DNA of 44,752 bases from Bacillota bacterium (GCA_902363515.1 CABJAN010000027.1:1-44752); one strand, 5' to 3'; numbered from the stretch's first letter, positions 16,118 through 25,205 are shown. Numbers and translations are program-made. Notes: generated from the letters alone by a model not told the origin.

Positions 16118-17104
16118 TTACTGATATATTTTATACAATTCATCACTCTGAGGCTTATCCAGATACCTGGTATCCTCTCCGTTTCTTAAAATCCGGTCAT
16201 TTCCCTGTGTTGCCTTTCCTACCACAGCAGCATGGATTCCGGCTTTAGAAAGCTCCCGCACCAGGCCATGACCATCCCTGGTGGAAATCAGCATGGAGCC
16301 GCTGGACATGAGAATATAAGGATTTAAACCAAGAGCCTCACAAACTTCCACAGTCTCCTGGCGGATAGGAATACTTTTCAAGTCAATATCCAGTCCCACG
16401 CCAGAGCCGCTTCCCATTTCCCATAGGGCTCCGAATACACCGCCTTCTGTAATATCGTGCATGGCAGAAGCGCCCCATTCTTTTGCGATTTTTGCTTCCG
16501 GAAGCACAGACAGATACTGGTCAAACTGTTTTGCTGTTTCCACAAAAGCCGGCGCAAACCGCTCCAGGAGCACTGCTTCTCTTTCCTTTGCAGCAATGGA
16601 GGTTCCTTCCAGTCCAATCCATTTGGTCACTACCAAATCCTCTCCCGGTTTTACCCCAGAAGTTACCAGCAGCTCTTCCTTTTTCATTTTTCCAACACCG
16701 GTAAGAGATATAAGAGGCTGGCGCACCACATCTGTAATTTCCGTGTGGCCGCCCATGACTTCTATATTTAATTCTTTACAGGTTTTCTCCACGCCACGCA
16801 TCATATCTTTTAGTTCTGCTTCTTCTGTGTCCGGCGTCAGAAGTATGGTCAGCATGATTCCCACCGGTTCTGCGCCGGAAGCAGCTAAATCATTGGCTGT
16901 AATATAAACGCTGTGGCTTCCTATATCCTTTGTTGTGCCGGTGATTGGGTCACTGGAAAGTACCAGCACCTCGCCTTCTCTGGCTTCCAGCACAGCACAG
17001 TCCTGTCCCACAGAAGGTCCCACTAATACTTCCTCTCTTCTGTGTCCTACTTCCTTTAAAACAGAACGAATCAGCACTGATTCCGGTAATTTTCCAATTT
17101 TCAT
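16118..17104 (-). CDS. AIR-synthase-related protein (HypE/PurM superfamily)
   Basis: A 328-residue member of the PurM/HypE/SelD/ThiL ATP-binding superfamily. An N-terminal half has 'VGPSVGQDCAVLEA' and 'ITGTTKDIGSHSVYITANDLAASGAEP' (conserved Asp/Asn-Asp pair). A C-terminal half has 'AMHDITEGGVFGALWEM'. It lacks the C-terminal HypE cysteine, ending instead in 'SDELYKIYQ', and no other hyp genes are nearby, so it is not a hydrogenase maturation HypE. These stand-alone proteins are widespread in Clostridia with no proven substrate. GGAGGAAG precedes ATG 17104. It lies in the operon between the 34-residue membrane peptide and trmL. Confidence 0.8.
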   Translation of the reverse strand: MKIGKLPESVLIRSVLKEVGHRREEVLVGPSVGQDCAVLEAREGEVLVLSSDPITGTTKDIGSHSVYITANDLAASGAEPVGIMLTILLTPDTEEAELKDMMRGVEKTCKELNIEVMGGHTEITDVVRQPLISLTGVGKMKKEELLVTSGVKPGEDLVVTKWIGLEGTSIAAKEREAVLLERFAPAFVETAKQFDQYLSVLPEAKIAKEWGASAMHDITEGGVFGALWEMGSGSGVGLDIDLKSIPIRQETVEVCEALGLNPYILMSSGSMLISTRDGHGLVRELSKAGIHAAVVGKATQGNDRILRNGEDTRYLDKPQSDELYKIYQ

Positions 17105-17140
17105 TTTTCTCTTCCTCCATTTGGCTGTCTCTGGTCTTGC

Positions 17141-17245
17141 CTATAATACGTACATTGCCATGGGAATTACCATGGCCAGAATGATAAGCACTGCCAGGAT
17201 TGCTGCTACGATTCTCCTGGTTTTATTTTTTTTCATATTCATCAT
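17141..17245 (-). CDS. Small single-pass membrane peptide (34 aa)
   Basis: A short frame in the gap between the exonuclease and AIR-synthase-like genes. It reads MMNMKKNKTRR, then about 20 hydrophobic residues (IVAAILAVLIILAMVIPMAM), then YVL and stop. A positively charged N-terminus followed by one membrane helix is typical of a real small membrane protein. ATG 17245 lies 5 bases after the exonuclease stop, with GAGG in that gene's last codons as ribosome binding site; in-frame ATGs at 17242 and 17236 are alternatives. Its function is unknown. Confidence 0.65.
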   Translation of the reverse strand: MMNMKKNKTRRIVAAILAVLIILAMVIPMAMYVL

Positions 17246-17250
17246 CACTT

Positions 17251-17961
17251 CTACCTCATTATCTTTCCATAGGTACTCAAAATCTCATCAATCAATCTGG
17301 AAGCCTCATTTTTCGTAAGGCTCTCTGGATTTACATTCAGGTTTATTCTATGATATTTTACCAAATCCTGCAAGTACCGTTTTTGCGCCGGCGTCATAGG
17401 CCCCTGCTTTTTCACCTTATAAATCAGTTGCTTTGGGCAAAACAGTTCTGATTTACTCTGTCCATACTCCCGGAACAGCCTTTCATACAAATGGTATGTG
17501 GTGCGGGCATCCTCAAGAGCCCTGTGGGCATCCTCCTGGGGAATCTCAAAATACTGCCGCAGATTCTGAAGGCTTCTGCTTGGCAGTTCCGGCAAAACAG
17601 CTCTGGCAATTTTCAGTGTATCTACCGCCTCTTTTTCAAACTCCAGTCCACAGTTCACTGCCTGGTGCTTCACAAAACTATAATCAAACAAAATATTGTG
17701 CCCCAAAAGCGGCAGCTCACCGCAAAATTCCAGAAACGCTCCAAGCGCTTCCCCAATCAGCGGCTTTCCCTGTACCATCTCATTGGAAATCCCCGTAAGC
17801 TGATATATTCTGTCAGGAATCTCCATCTGTGGGTCAATCAGGGTTGTATATTCCCCTGTTACAACTCCATCACATACCTTCACTGCCCCAATCTCTATAA
17901 TCCGGTTCCGTTTTGGTTCCAGTCCTGTTGTTTCCAGGTCCAATGTTACATATTCTCTCAT
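17251..17961 (-). CDS. DEDDh 3'-5' exonuclease (DnaQ/PolC-type)
   Basis: A 236-residue exonuclease. The domain (about 1-165) has ExoI 'YVTLDLETTGLEPKRNRIIE' with Asp and Glu, ExoII 'LLGHNILFDYSFV' and ExoIII 'HRALEDARTTYHLYERL' with the catalytic His and Asp. The C-terminal 70 residues are basic and include 'GPMTPAQKRYLQDLVKYH'. Such stand-alone DnaQ proteins trim DNA 3' ends in proofreading or repair. The start ATG 17961 overlaps the stop of nth (ATGA), so the two are translationally coupled, and the pairing with endonuclease III supports a DNA-repair role. Confidence 0.92.
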   Translation of the reverse strand: MREYVTLDLETTGLEPKRNRIIEIGAVKVCDGVVTGEYTTLIDPQMEIPDRIYQLTGISNEMVQGKPLIGEALGAFLEFCGELPLLGHNILFDYSFVKHQAVNCGLEFEKEAVDTLKIARAVLPELPSRSLQNLRQYFEIPQEDAHRALEDARTTYHLYERLFREYGQSKSELFCPKQLIYKVKKQGPMTPAQKRYLQDLVKYHRINLNVNPESLTKNEASRLIDEILSTYGKIMR

Positions 17962-18611
17962 ACTTTTTTCCTGCTTTTCTTCTGTTTCTCCTTATATTCC
18001 TTACAATACTCCGTCAAAAAACACTCCTCACACTTAGGAGAACGCGCAAAACAAATCTGGCGCCCAAAAGTAATAATCTGGATGTTATACAAAATCCAGT
18101 GATCTTTTGGCAATACCTTCATAAGTTCCCTTTCTATTTTCTCCGGATCTTCCTCTTTCGTAAGCCCCAGACGCCTGGAAATCCGCTTTACATGGGTATC
18201 CACCACAACGCTGGGCTCATGAAAAATATTTCCCCGAATTACATTGGCGGTTTTTCGCCCTACTCCCGGAAGACTGGTAAGTTCCTCCAGGCTTCTGGGA
18301 ACCTCTCCATTGTATTCCTCACAAATTTTTCTGGCGCAGCCAATAATATTTCTTGCCTTATTATGATAAAATCCCGTTGGCTTAATATCCTGTTCCAGCT
18401 CCTCCAGATCTGCCTGTGCAAAGGCTTTCATATCAGGATATTTTACGAACAAATCCCTGGTCACCACATTCACCCTGGCATCTGTACACTGGGCGCTTAA
18501 CATGGTAGCTATTAATAATTGTCCCGGATTTTCATGGTTTAAATAACATTTATATTCTCTGGTATACACAGCATCCAACCGCTCCAGAATATCCTTTGTC
18601 CTCTTTGTCAT
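17958..18611 (-). CDS. nth: Endonuclease III
   Basis: A 217-residue bifunctional DNA glycosylase/AP lyase for oxidised pyrimidines. Seen: 'LIATMLSAQCTDARVN' at the N-terminus, helix-hairpin-helix 'LTSLPGVGRKTANVI', catalytic Asp region 'VVDTHVKRISRRLGL', and the C-terminal [4Fe-4S] loop with the canonical C-x6-C-x2-C-x5-C spacing (CFARSPKCEECFLTEYC). Length is normal. Its start overlaps the radical-SAM gene stop by ATGA, and its stop overlaps the exonuclease start. Confidence 0.96.
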   Translation of the reverse strand: MTKRTKDILERLDAVYTREYKCYLNHENPGQLLIATMLSAQCTDARVNVVTRDLFVKYPDMKAFAQADLEELEQDIKPTGFYHNKARNIIGCARKICEEYNGEVPRSLEELTSLPGVGRKTANVIRGNIFHEPSVVVDTHVKRISRRLGLTKEEDPEKIERELMKVLPKDHWILYNIQIITFGRQICFARSPKCEECFLTEYCKEYKEKQKKSRKKV

Positions 18612-20377
18612 GCTTCCTCCTCTGTGAAAAAAGAGACTCTGGAAATTCCTCCCTGATAAGTAAGAGGATTTCTCTTTTTGTAATCAAAAACTACCGGATA
18701 GCATCCCTTCTCCGGCTTTCCTTCCAGCACATTATAAGTAAATACTTCCAGGTGAGTCATTTTTTCCATTTGTCTTGCCTGATATCCCTGATAATCCTTC
18801 AAAATTTCCGGCTGTTCTTCCTCTTTTGCATAAAAAGCCTGAATTTGTCTTTTGTATGGTTTTAAGTCCATAGCCCAGGATGGTCTGGTTTTCAGATTCT
18901 CTCTGGCATACAAATCAAGAACCATTAACTGATCATAAAATTCCAGGTACTGGATTCCCTTTTCCTGCAAGAACTCTCTTAAAATTTCATATCTGCTGAT
19001 TCTGGCGTGAGATACTGCAAAATAGCCTTTCCGCTTATAAAAGTCCGCCAGTTCCTCATACATGGTAAAGGCATCCGGAAATTCCTTTACCAAAGCCTCC
19101 AGCGTATAAAAAAACTGTCCGCTATTATAATACACCTCTGTCATTTCCTCAATACCTTTCAGCCTGGAAATTTCTCCATAGGTCAGCCACTTTGTTTTCA
19201 ATACCTCATAAGGCTCCTTGGACTTGTACACACAGCCATAGGCATCTGCCATTTCCTCCATATACGCTCCTTTCAGCACCTTGAGAAAACCTAACTGAAG
19301 CTGCTGTGGCCTTAATGCATATACATCACAAAAGGACTTCTGAAAACTCTTATAATCCTCATAAGGCAATCCTGCAATCAAATCCAGATGCTGGTGTACA
19401 TTCTCTCCTTCTGCCACTGCCCGCACCTTTTTGCAGATTTCCTGAAAGCTTGTTTTTCTCCTGATTTCCTGCAAGGTTCTTTCATTGGTAGACTGCACCC
19501 CAATCTCCAGCTGAATGAGACCGGGACGCATGGCAGCAATCAGTCCAATCTCCTCCTCTGTAAGAAGATCCGCGGCAATCTCAAAATGAAAATTGGTGAT
19601 ACTATTGTCATGCTCCTTAATATACTTCCAGATTTCCATGGCATGTTCTTTCTTACAGTTAAAGGTTCTGTCCACAAACTTCACCTGGGGCACCTGATGA
19701 TCCAGGAAAAACTGAAGCTCCTTCTTTACCAGGAAAACGCTCCGAAACCGCAGCTTCTTATCAATAGAAGAAAGACAGTAGCTGCAGGAAAAAGGACATC
19801 CCCTGCTGCTTTCATAATAAATAATCTTATGCTCAAATAAAGAAAGATTTTCATATGGAAATACCAGTTCATCCATATTCAGAATATCCCTGTTCCCTGT
19901 AAAAACCAATTTTTCTCCATCTCTGTATACAATCCCCGGAACATCTGCAAGTTTCCCTGGCTCCTGTTCCTGTTTTTCCCACTGGGCATAGGTTCTTACC
20001 ACTTCTGCAAAAGTCTCTTCCCCTTCCCCACAGATTACTCCGGTTACCTGGGGCATTTCTTTTAGAAAATCCTCTGCATCATAGGATACCTCCGGACCTC
20101 CCACCCAGATTCTGGTCTTGGGCAAAATTTTCTTTACATCACGAATCAGCTCCCGGACAAAGGAGATATTCCAGATATAACAGGAAAAACACAATAAATC
20201 CGGCTTCTTTTCATAAATTCCCCTTAAAATCCCATCCTGCTGCTGGTTAATGGTATACTCTGCCAACTGGATTTCAGCTCCCGGACATCCTTTTTGTTCC
20301 GCATATGCTTTCATACTGTAAATAGCCAGGTTCGAATGAATATACTTGGCATTTACAGCAGTCAGTAACACTTTCAT
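18608..20377 (-). CDS. B12-binding-domain radical SAM protein (DUF4080 type)
   Basis: A 589-residue radical SAM protein. The N-terminal cobalamin-binding-like Rossmann region (about 1-140) opens 'MKVLLTAVNAKYIHSNLAIY' and includes 'LLCFSCYIWNI' and 'WVGGPEVSYDAEDFL'. The radical SAM core has the cluster motif CPFSCSYC (C-x3-C-x2-C), then 'FVDRTFNCKKEHAMEIW' and 'LIQLEIGVQSTNERTL'. The C-terminal region resembles DUF4080. The reaction is unknown; related proteins are often methylthio- or methyl-transfer enzymes. I chose ATG 20377 because AGGAGGG lies just upstream; the frame itself opens at 20401, before that site. It heads the operon with nth. Confidence 0.88.
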   Translation of the reverse strand: MKVLLTAVNAKYIHSNLAIYSMKAYAEQKGCPGAEIQLAEYTINQQQDGILRGIYEKKPDLLCFSCYIWNISFVRELIRDVKKILPKTRIWVGGPEVSYDAEDFLKEMPQVTGVICGEGEETFAEVVRTYAQWEKQEQEPGKLADVPGIVYRDGEKLVFTGNRDILNMDELVFPYENLSLFEHKIIYYESSRGCPFSCSYCLSSIDKKLRFRSVFLVKKELQFFLDHQVPQVKFVDRTFNCKKEHAMEIWKYIKEHDNSITNFHFEIAADLLTEEEIGLIAAMRPGLIQLEIGVQSTNERTLQEIRRKTSFQEICKKVRAVAEGENVHQHLDLIAGLPYEDYKSFQKSFCDVYALRPQQLQLGFLKVLKGAYMEEMADAYGCVYKSKEPYEVLKTKWLTYGEISRLKGIEEMTEVYYNSGQFFYTLEALVKEFPDAFTMYEELADFYKRKGYFAVSHARISRYEILREFLQEKGIQYLEFYDQLMVLDLYARENLKTRPSWAMDLKPYKRQIQAFYAKEEEQPEILKDYQGYQARQMEKMTHLEVFTYNVLEGKPEKGCYPVVFDYKKRNPLTYQGGISRVSFFTEEEA

Positions 20378-20405
20378 GCACGTTCCCTCCTGTTTATTCA
20401 AAGAA

Positions 20406-20449
20406 AACCGGCCCTTTCCATTTCCTTCTGTTCATGCAAAGTGCCGGTT
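20406..20449 (-). terminator. Probable terminator after the antiporter gene
   Basis: AACCGGC (20406-20412) pairs with GCCGGTT (20443-20449) across a long loop. Read on the minus strand the hairpin ends in GGTTTTCTTT. It lies between the antiporter stop and the radical-SAM start and probably ends the antiporter transcript. Confidence 0.5.
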
Positions 20450-20458
20450 CTGACTTAT

Positions 20459-21751
20459 TTAGTTCTCTATTTCGTCTTCTGTAATAAAGCGGCTCTTATC
20501 CTGCTTCTCTTCTTCCTCTCTCTCATGTACCTTTTTCATCAGGTTATTTTCCTCATATGCACTTTCTTTCTTCTTCCCACTAAAGGTCATTTTCAAAAAA
20601 ATAGGTGCAATAATCGTAGTAATCACCACTACAATAACCACAGGTCCAAGAAGATCGGCAGACATAAGACCCACTGCATTTCCCTTAGATGCTACAATCA
20701 GGGCCACCTCACCCCTGGAAATCATACCAGTACCAATCCGCATACAGTCCTGATTAGAATATTTACACAGCTTTGCTCCCAGTCCGCATCCTACAACTTT
20801 TGTAAGAACCGCCACAAGAACCAGCACTACTGCAAATACAATAATCATGGTACTCATCTTTGGAAGTACAACCTGCAGACCAATATTGGCAAAAAATACC
20901 GGTGACAGCAATAAATAGGACAGGGTACTGAACCTTCTTGCAATATAATCGGTATGGGTAGTCTTGGTAATAATCAAACCGGCAAAAAACGCTCCCGTAA
21001 TATCTGCAACTCCGAAAAACTCTTCTGCACAGTAAGAAAATACCAGGCAGATTACAAACGCCAGAATTACAAACCGGCGCAGATCCCTTTCATATCCCTT
21101 AACCCATTTCTGGAACACAATATGTAAAAGATAGCCGCCTACTCCTACAAACACAAAAAATGCCACGATTTTTCCAAGTACCAGAAATACATTAACAGAA
21201 GAATCTGCCAGACTGGTAATAATAGTCAGGGCAATAATACCCAGAATATCATCAATAATAGCAGCTCCTAAAATTGCATTTCCTGCCCTGGTATTCAGTT
21301 TTCCCATTTCCTTTAATGTTTCTACGGAAATACTGACAGAAGTTGCTGTTAAAATAACACCAATAAAAATATTCTGAAGCATCAGGCTGGTACTTGCTGT
21401 GGATTCCAGCATACCCGGGCGGTTAAAATAAGCCGCAACAGCAAATCCTCCCACCAGTGGAATCAAAACGCCAAAAAGAGCAATGACAAAGGATGCTTTT
21501 CCTGTACGTTTCAATTCATCAATATCTGTTTCCAGACCTGCACAGAACATTAACACAATTACGCCGATTTCAGATACCTGGTAAATAAAGTCGGTTTGGT
21601 GAAGAATCCCCAGACAGGCTGGTCCCAAAATCAGACCGGCCAGAAGCGCTCCTACAACCTGAGGCAGTCTGACCCTCCTTGTTAAAAGACCGAAAACCTT
21701 GGTACTGAGTAAAATCAATGCAAGATCCAATAAGTAGGTATACGATTCCAT
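20459..21751 (-). CDS. CPA2-family cation:proton antiporter
   Basis: A 430-residue integral membrane protein with about 12 hydrophobic segments. Family signatures are 'RLPQVVGALLAGLILGPACLG', 'LMFCAGLETDIDELKRTG', 'TSVSISVETLKEMG', 'ILGAAIIDDILGIIAL' (the paired Asp of the ion site) and 'GMISRGEVALIVASKG' (quoted in part). It lacks the C-terminal TrkA-N/KTN domain of KefB/KefC and ends in a charged tail 'KKVHEREEEEKQDKSR', so it is more NapA/GerN-like. It is expected to exchange Na+ or K+ for H+. I chose ATG 21751 because GGAGG lies 9 bases upstream, inside the longer frame that opens at 21766. Confidence 0.9.
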   Translation of the reverse strand: MESYTYLLDLALILLSTKVFGLLTRRVRLPQVVGALLAGLILGPACLGILHQTDFIYQVSEIGVIVLMFCAGLETDIDELKRTGKASFVIALFGVLIPLVGGFAVAAYFNRPGMLESTASTSLMLQNIFIGVILTATSVSISVETLKEMGKLNTRAGNAILGAAIIDDILGIIALTIITSLADSSVNVFLVLGKIVAFFVFVGVGGYLLHIVFQKWVKGYERDLRRFVILAFVICLVFSYCAEEFFGVADITGAFFAGLIITKTTHTDYIARRFSTLSYLLLSPVFFANIGLQVVLPKMSTMIIVFAVVLVLVAVLTKVVGCGLGAKLCKYSNQDCMRIGTGMISRGEVALIVASKGNAVGLMSADLLGPVVIVVVITTIIAPIFLKMTFSGKKKESAYEENNLMKKVHEREEEEKQDKSRFITEDEIEN

Positions 21752-21861
21752 CTTCCAATCCTCCATAAACTTTTTTATAAAAAAACCGAACTTATCTTAC
21801 CACAATTTTCAGAAAATGAAAACAGAAAACTACTTGAAATTCAACATTTTTTGCTGTCTTT

Positions 21862-23997
21862 TTACATGGACTTACGCTCTGCAATCTCAGCCATTTTCGC
21901 TGCATTTAATCTGGTATCTCCATGTACTCTGCTGTAAGACAGATATCCGTTCATACGGTCAATCTTGGTAAGGTTGCTGGAACCGCATACCGGACATACA
22001 TCCATCTCCAGCTCCTCATGTCCGCAGTCATCACAGTAAGCCAGAGACAGATTCACACCTTCATAATACCCAAGTGCCATAGCGCGTCTTACAAGGGCTC
22101 TGATAGCCTCTACATTATATCCGACAGGATAGCGGACATACTGGATTTTTCCTCCATTACACAGCTCCCAGAACCGTCCTTCGCAGTCCTGCTTCTCAAT
22201 GGGACTCATATCCTCTGTTACGTGGCAGTGGAAACTGTTACTTACATAAGGTCTGTCAGACACACCTTCTACAATCCCATACATCTTACGGAACTGTTCT
22301 ACCTGGAGACCACACAGACTCTCTGCAGGTGTTCCATAAATGGCATACAGATTTCCGTCCTCTTCCTTGTACTGATTAATCTTGTCATTAATATAGCGCA
22401 GAACTTCCAGGGCGAACTCTCCATCCTCCCGGATGGATTTACCATTATAAAGCTCCTGAAGCTCATTTAAAGCTGTGATTCCAAAGGATGCAGTCATTGG
22501 CTTTAATAAAGGCTTAATCTTGTCTGAAGGCTTCAAATTGCCCCCATAGAAGCCGCCCTCACAATAAGCCAGTGGATTGGTAGAGGCGCGCATTTCTCCC
22601 AGATAATCATAGGTTCTGATATGCAAATGACGAATCATCTCCAGATAAAAATCCAGCACCTCATAAAAATCCCTGTTTTCTGCTCTGGATTTTGCCAGAA
22701 TCATAGGCAGATGCAGACTCACTGCACCAATATTAAATCTTCCCACAAAAACAGGAACATCCTGGTCATCTGCAGGCTTCATGCCTCCCCGCTCATACCA
22801 GGGACTTAAAAACGCCCTGCAGCCCATGGGACTGATAACCTTTTTATATTTTTTATACATGCTGGAAATATAGCCCTCTCCACTCATGGACAGCCAGTCC
22901 GGATACATGGTTTTTGCAGAACATGCAATGCCTGCCTCAAACACATCTTCCCCTTCTTTTCCCTCACCATGTATATTCTCGTCATACAAAAAGACAATTT
23001 TAGGGAACAGTACCGGTTTCTTATGCCCTTCCTGTCCCTGACCTTCCTTATGCACCTCCAGAAGAGAAATACTGCACATTTTTTCAAAACGTTCCATTCC
23101 AAGGCCAAGAGTGACTGTCACAAAAGGATAGTCCCCTCTGGAAGAACCTACGGTATTCAGCTTATACTCAATTCCCTGCCAGCCCTGATCGAAATCCCTG
23201 CGCACTTTATCCGTTGCATATTCTCTGGCTTTCTCTTCTGCCTGCTCCCACTTGGGATCCACATATTTCAGAAATTCTTCCTGATATTTTGCATAGCTTT
23301 TCTCAGCATAAGGCGCCAGAATCTTGTCTACCTCCGGTACAGTAAAACCGCCATACTGCTGTGCCGCTGTGCTTAAAATAATGTCTCCCATAACGTCAAA
23401 GGCTGTATCCAGGGTCTTTGGTTCGTTGTACCATACATTTCCCATCTCAAAGCCGCCCCGCAGCACATTTGCCACATCAAAAAGACAGCAGTTCATGGTA
23501 TCCAGCCTTGCAGACTGGTCATGAATATAAATATAACCATCTTTGCATGCCTGAAGCTCATTGCGGTTCATAAAAAATTTCCGGTAAAGCTCTTTGTTCA
23601 ATTCATTAAAAATCAGACTCCGCTTGGTTGCCACCAGAGCGCTGTCTGTATTCGCGTTGCTCTTATCCCCTATGTAGCGGATGGACTGGCTTTTGGTATA
23701 GACCTCGTCCATCATATGAATAAAGTCATGTTTATAATTCCGATAGTCCCGGTAGCTTTTTGCCACAGAAGGATTTACCTTTTCCAGAGCGCCCTCCACA
23801 ATATTGTGCATCTCCTGTATGGAAATCTCATTGGTATCCAGAGACTGGGCTTTTTCCCTGGCGTAGCCGCAGATAAACTCCACCTCCTGATCCTGAAATT
23901 TGTACAGAATTCTGGCAGCCGATTTGTTTACTGCCTTTACAATTTTCTGGACGTCAAATACTTCCCTGGTTCCATCCTTTTTTACAACATACATCAT
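21862..23997 (-). CDS. nrdD: Anaerobic ribonucleoside-triphosphate reductase
   Basis: A 711-residue class III reductase making dNTPs without oxygen through a glycyl radical. There is an N-terminal ATP-cone (about 1-95, 'VKKDGTREVFDVQKIVKAVNK'), a central barrel, a C-terminal zinc site 'CDDCGHEELEMDVCPVCG' and a glycyl-radical loop 'DRMNGYLSYSRVHGD'. The context RMNGYLS differs a little from the E. coli RVCGYLG. The frame opens with GTG at 24006, but ATG 23997 has GAGGTG at ideal spacing. No nrdG activase gene follows; dapF and the antiporter are its neighbours. It is regulated by NrdR to judge from the two boxes upstream. Confidence 0.95.
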   Translation of the reverse strand: MMYVVKKDGTREVFDVQKIVKAVNKSAARILYKFQDQEVEFICGYAREKAQSLDTNEISIQEMHNIVEGALEKVNPSVAKSYRDYRNYKHDFIHMMDEVYTKSQSIRYIGDKSNANTDSALVATKRSLIFNELNKELYRKFFMNRNELQACKDGYIYIHDQSARLDTMNCCLFDVANVLRGGFEMGNVWYNEPKTLDTAFDVMGDIILSTAAQQYGGFTVPEVDKILAPYAEKSYAKYQEEFLKYVDPKWEQAEEKAREYATDKVRRDFDQGWQGIEYKLNTVGSSRGDYPFVTVTLGLGMERFEKMCSISLLEVHKEGQGQEGHKKPVLFPKIVFLYDENIHGEGKEGEDVFEAGIACSAKTMYPDWLSMSGEGYISSMYKKYKKVISPMGCRAFLSPWYERGGMKPADDQDVPVFVGRFNIGAVSLHLPMILAKSRAENRDFYEVLDFYLEMIRHLHIRTYDYLGEMRASTNPLAYCEGGFYGGNLKPSDKIKPLLKPMTASFGITALNELQELYNGKSIREDGEFALEVLRYINDKINQYKEEDGNLYAIYGTPAESLCGLQVEQFRKMYGIVEGVSDRPYVSNSFHCHVTEDMSPIEKQDCEGRFWELCNGGKIQYVRYPVGYNVEAIRALVRRAMALGYYEGVNLSLAYCDDCGHEELEMDVCPVCGSSNLTKIDRMNGYLSYSRVHGDTRLNAAKMAEIAERKSM

Positions 23998-24022
23998 CGC
24001 TTTCACCTCATAAAGTTTTACA

Positions 24023-24079
24023 ACACTATATCTAGTATTCCATTATATTTTTTCTTTTGCTGTTCACAACATTTTGTAT
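24023..24079 (-). promoter_or_regulatory. Tandem NrdR boxes upstream of nrdD
   Basis: Box 1, ACACTATATCTAGTAT at 24023-24038, matches 14 of 16 positions of the NrdR consensus acaCwAtATaTwGtgt. Box 2, at 24064-24079 (TCACAACATTTTGTAT), matches about 12. Their centres are 41 bp apart, about four helical turns. They lie 26-82 bases upstream of the nrdD start. NrdR represses ribonucleotide reductase genes when dATP is plentiful. The rest of 24080-24304 shows no gene or further site that I can support. Confidence 0.8.
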
Positions 24080-24304
24080 TCCACAGTATAACACTTTCCA
24101 GACGGGAATGGAAGTTGGAATGTTGCACAAATCTATACTGTATTCATCCACTTTCTCATTCATTCATTGTAAACATCACGTTTTAGAGGTTTTCTCTTTT
24201 CTAAAATTTTTGTTTTTTCCTGTCAGATTTTCTCTTTTTTGATTTATGGTAACCAGTTTCCGGTTTTGTGTTATTGAAACTGCACAATTTTCTATTTGTC
24301 AAGT

Positions 24305-25138
24305 CTAAATCTGGATTTCTCCGTCAAAAACAACTTCTGCCGGACCAGTCATGTACACCAGGTCTGCTTCTCTGTCCCAGAAAATCTTCAAATCTCCTCC
24401 AAGAAGCTTCACGGTTACCTGGTCTTCGGTATAGCCATTTAAAATACAGGCTACTGCCACCGCGCAGGCTCCGGTACCGCAGGCAAGCGTTTCCCCGCTT
24501 CCACGTTCCCACACCCTCATTTCTACGGTATTTCGGTCAATCACCCGCACAAATTCTGTGTTTACACTTTCAGGAAATACGCTGCTTTTCTCAAAATAAG
24601 GCCCCACTTCTTCTATCTTGAGATTTTTCACATCTTCCATATATACAATCACATGAGGGTTTCCCATAGATACAGCGGTCACTTCATAAAGATTCTGGTT
24701 AATGTTCAAAGGCTGTGCAATCACCTGCTCTTTTCCATAAATCATAGGGATTTCTGCTGTATTCAGAATCGGGGCGCCCATATTTACTTTGACTTCTTTT
24801 ACTTTCCCATCTTCTACTGTCAAATCCAGATATTTTATACCGCTTTTTGTATTTACACTGATACTGGTTTTATCTGTCAGATGGTAGTCATACACATATT
24901 TGGCAACACAGCGGATGCCATTTCCACACATAGCTCCCTGACTTCCATCTGCATTGTACATTTCCATTTCAAAATCTGCCACATCCGAAGGTTTAATTAA
25001 AATCAATCCGTCTGAGCCCACACCAAAATGACGGTCACTGACCTTAATCGCCACCTGGGATGGATTTTCTACCTGCTCTCTGAAACAGTTCACATACACA
25101 TAATCGTTTCCGATTCCCTGCATTTTCGTAAATTTCAT
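24305..25138 (-). CDS. dapF: Diaminopimelate epimerase
   Basis: A 277-residue PLP-independent epimerase converting LL- to meso-diaminopimelate for lysine and peptidoglycan. Both active-site cysteines are visible, 'MCGNGIRCVAKYVYD' and 'ACGTGACAVAVA', each in the half-domain of the duplicated fold, along with the opening 'KMQGIGNDYVYVNC' and 'GDGLILI/VGSDGLIL'. The frame extends to 25195, but ATG 25138 with AGGAGG 10 bases upstream fits the family's N-terminus (MKFTKMQGIGNDY). It stands alone between nrdD and rubredoxin. Confidence 0.95.
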   Translation of the reverse strand: MKFTKMQGIGNDYVYVNCFREQVENPSQVAIKVSDRHFGVGSDGLILIKPSDVADFEMEMYNADGSQGAMCGNGIRCVAKYVYDYHLTDKTSISVNTKSGIKYLDLTVEDGKVKEVKVNMGAPILNTAEIPMIYGKEQVIAQPLNINQNLYEVTAVSMGNPHVIVYMEDVKNLKIEEVGPYFEKSSVFPESVNTEFVRVIDRNTVEMRVWERGSGETLACGTGACAVAVACILNGYTEDQVTVKLLGGDLKIFWDREADLVYMTGPAEVVFDGEIQI

Positions 25139-25185
25139 TTCTTTCTGCCTCCTGTATAAATTTACAATGCTACAACAAAAGAAGC

Positions 25186-25205
25186 TGTCGCACAAAAATG
25201 CGACA
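25186..25205 (-). terminator. Intrinsic terminator after rubredoxin
   Basis: TGTCGCA (25186-25192) pairs with TGCGACA (25199-25205) over a 6-base loop. On the minus strand it is followed by GCTTCTTTTGTT. It lies between the rubredoxin stop and the dapF start, so dapF probably has its own promoter or depends on read-through. Confidence 0.6.

Noticed and set aside
16118..17104. HypE hydrogenase maturation protein
   Set aside because: The C-terminal cysteine needed for thiocyanate formation is missing and no hypA-D/F genes are near.
21862..23997. nrdD as pseudogene because the glycyl loop reads RMNGYLS
   Set aside because: The Gly and surrounding pattern are kept, zinc cysteines are intact and length is normal; variation at this position is common in Firmicutes.
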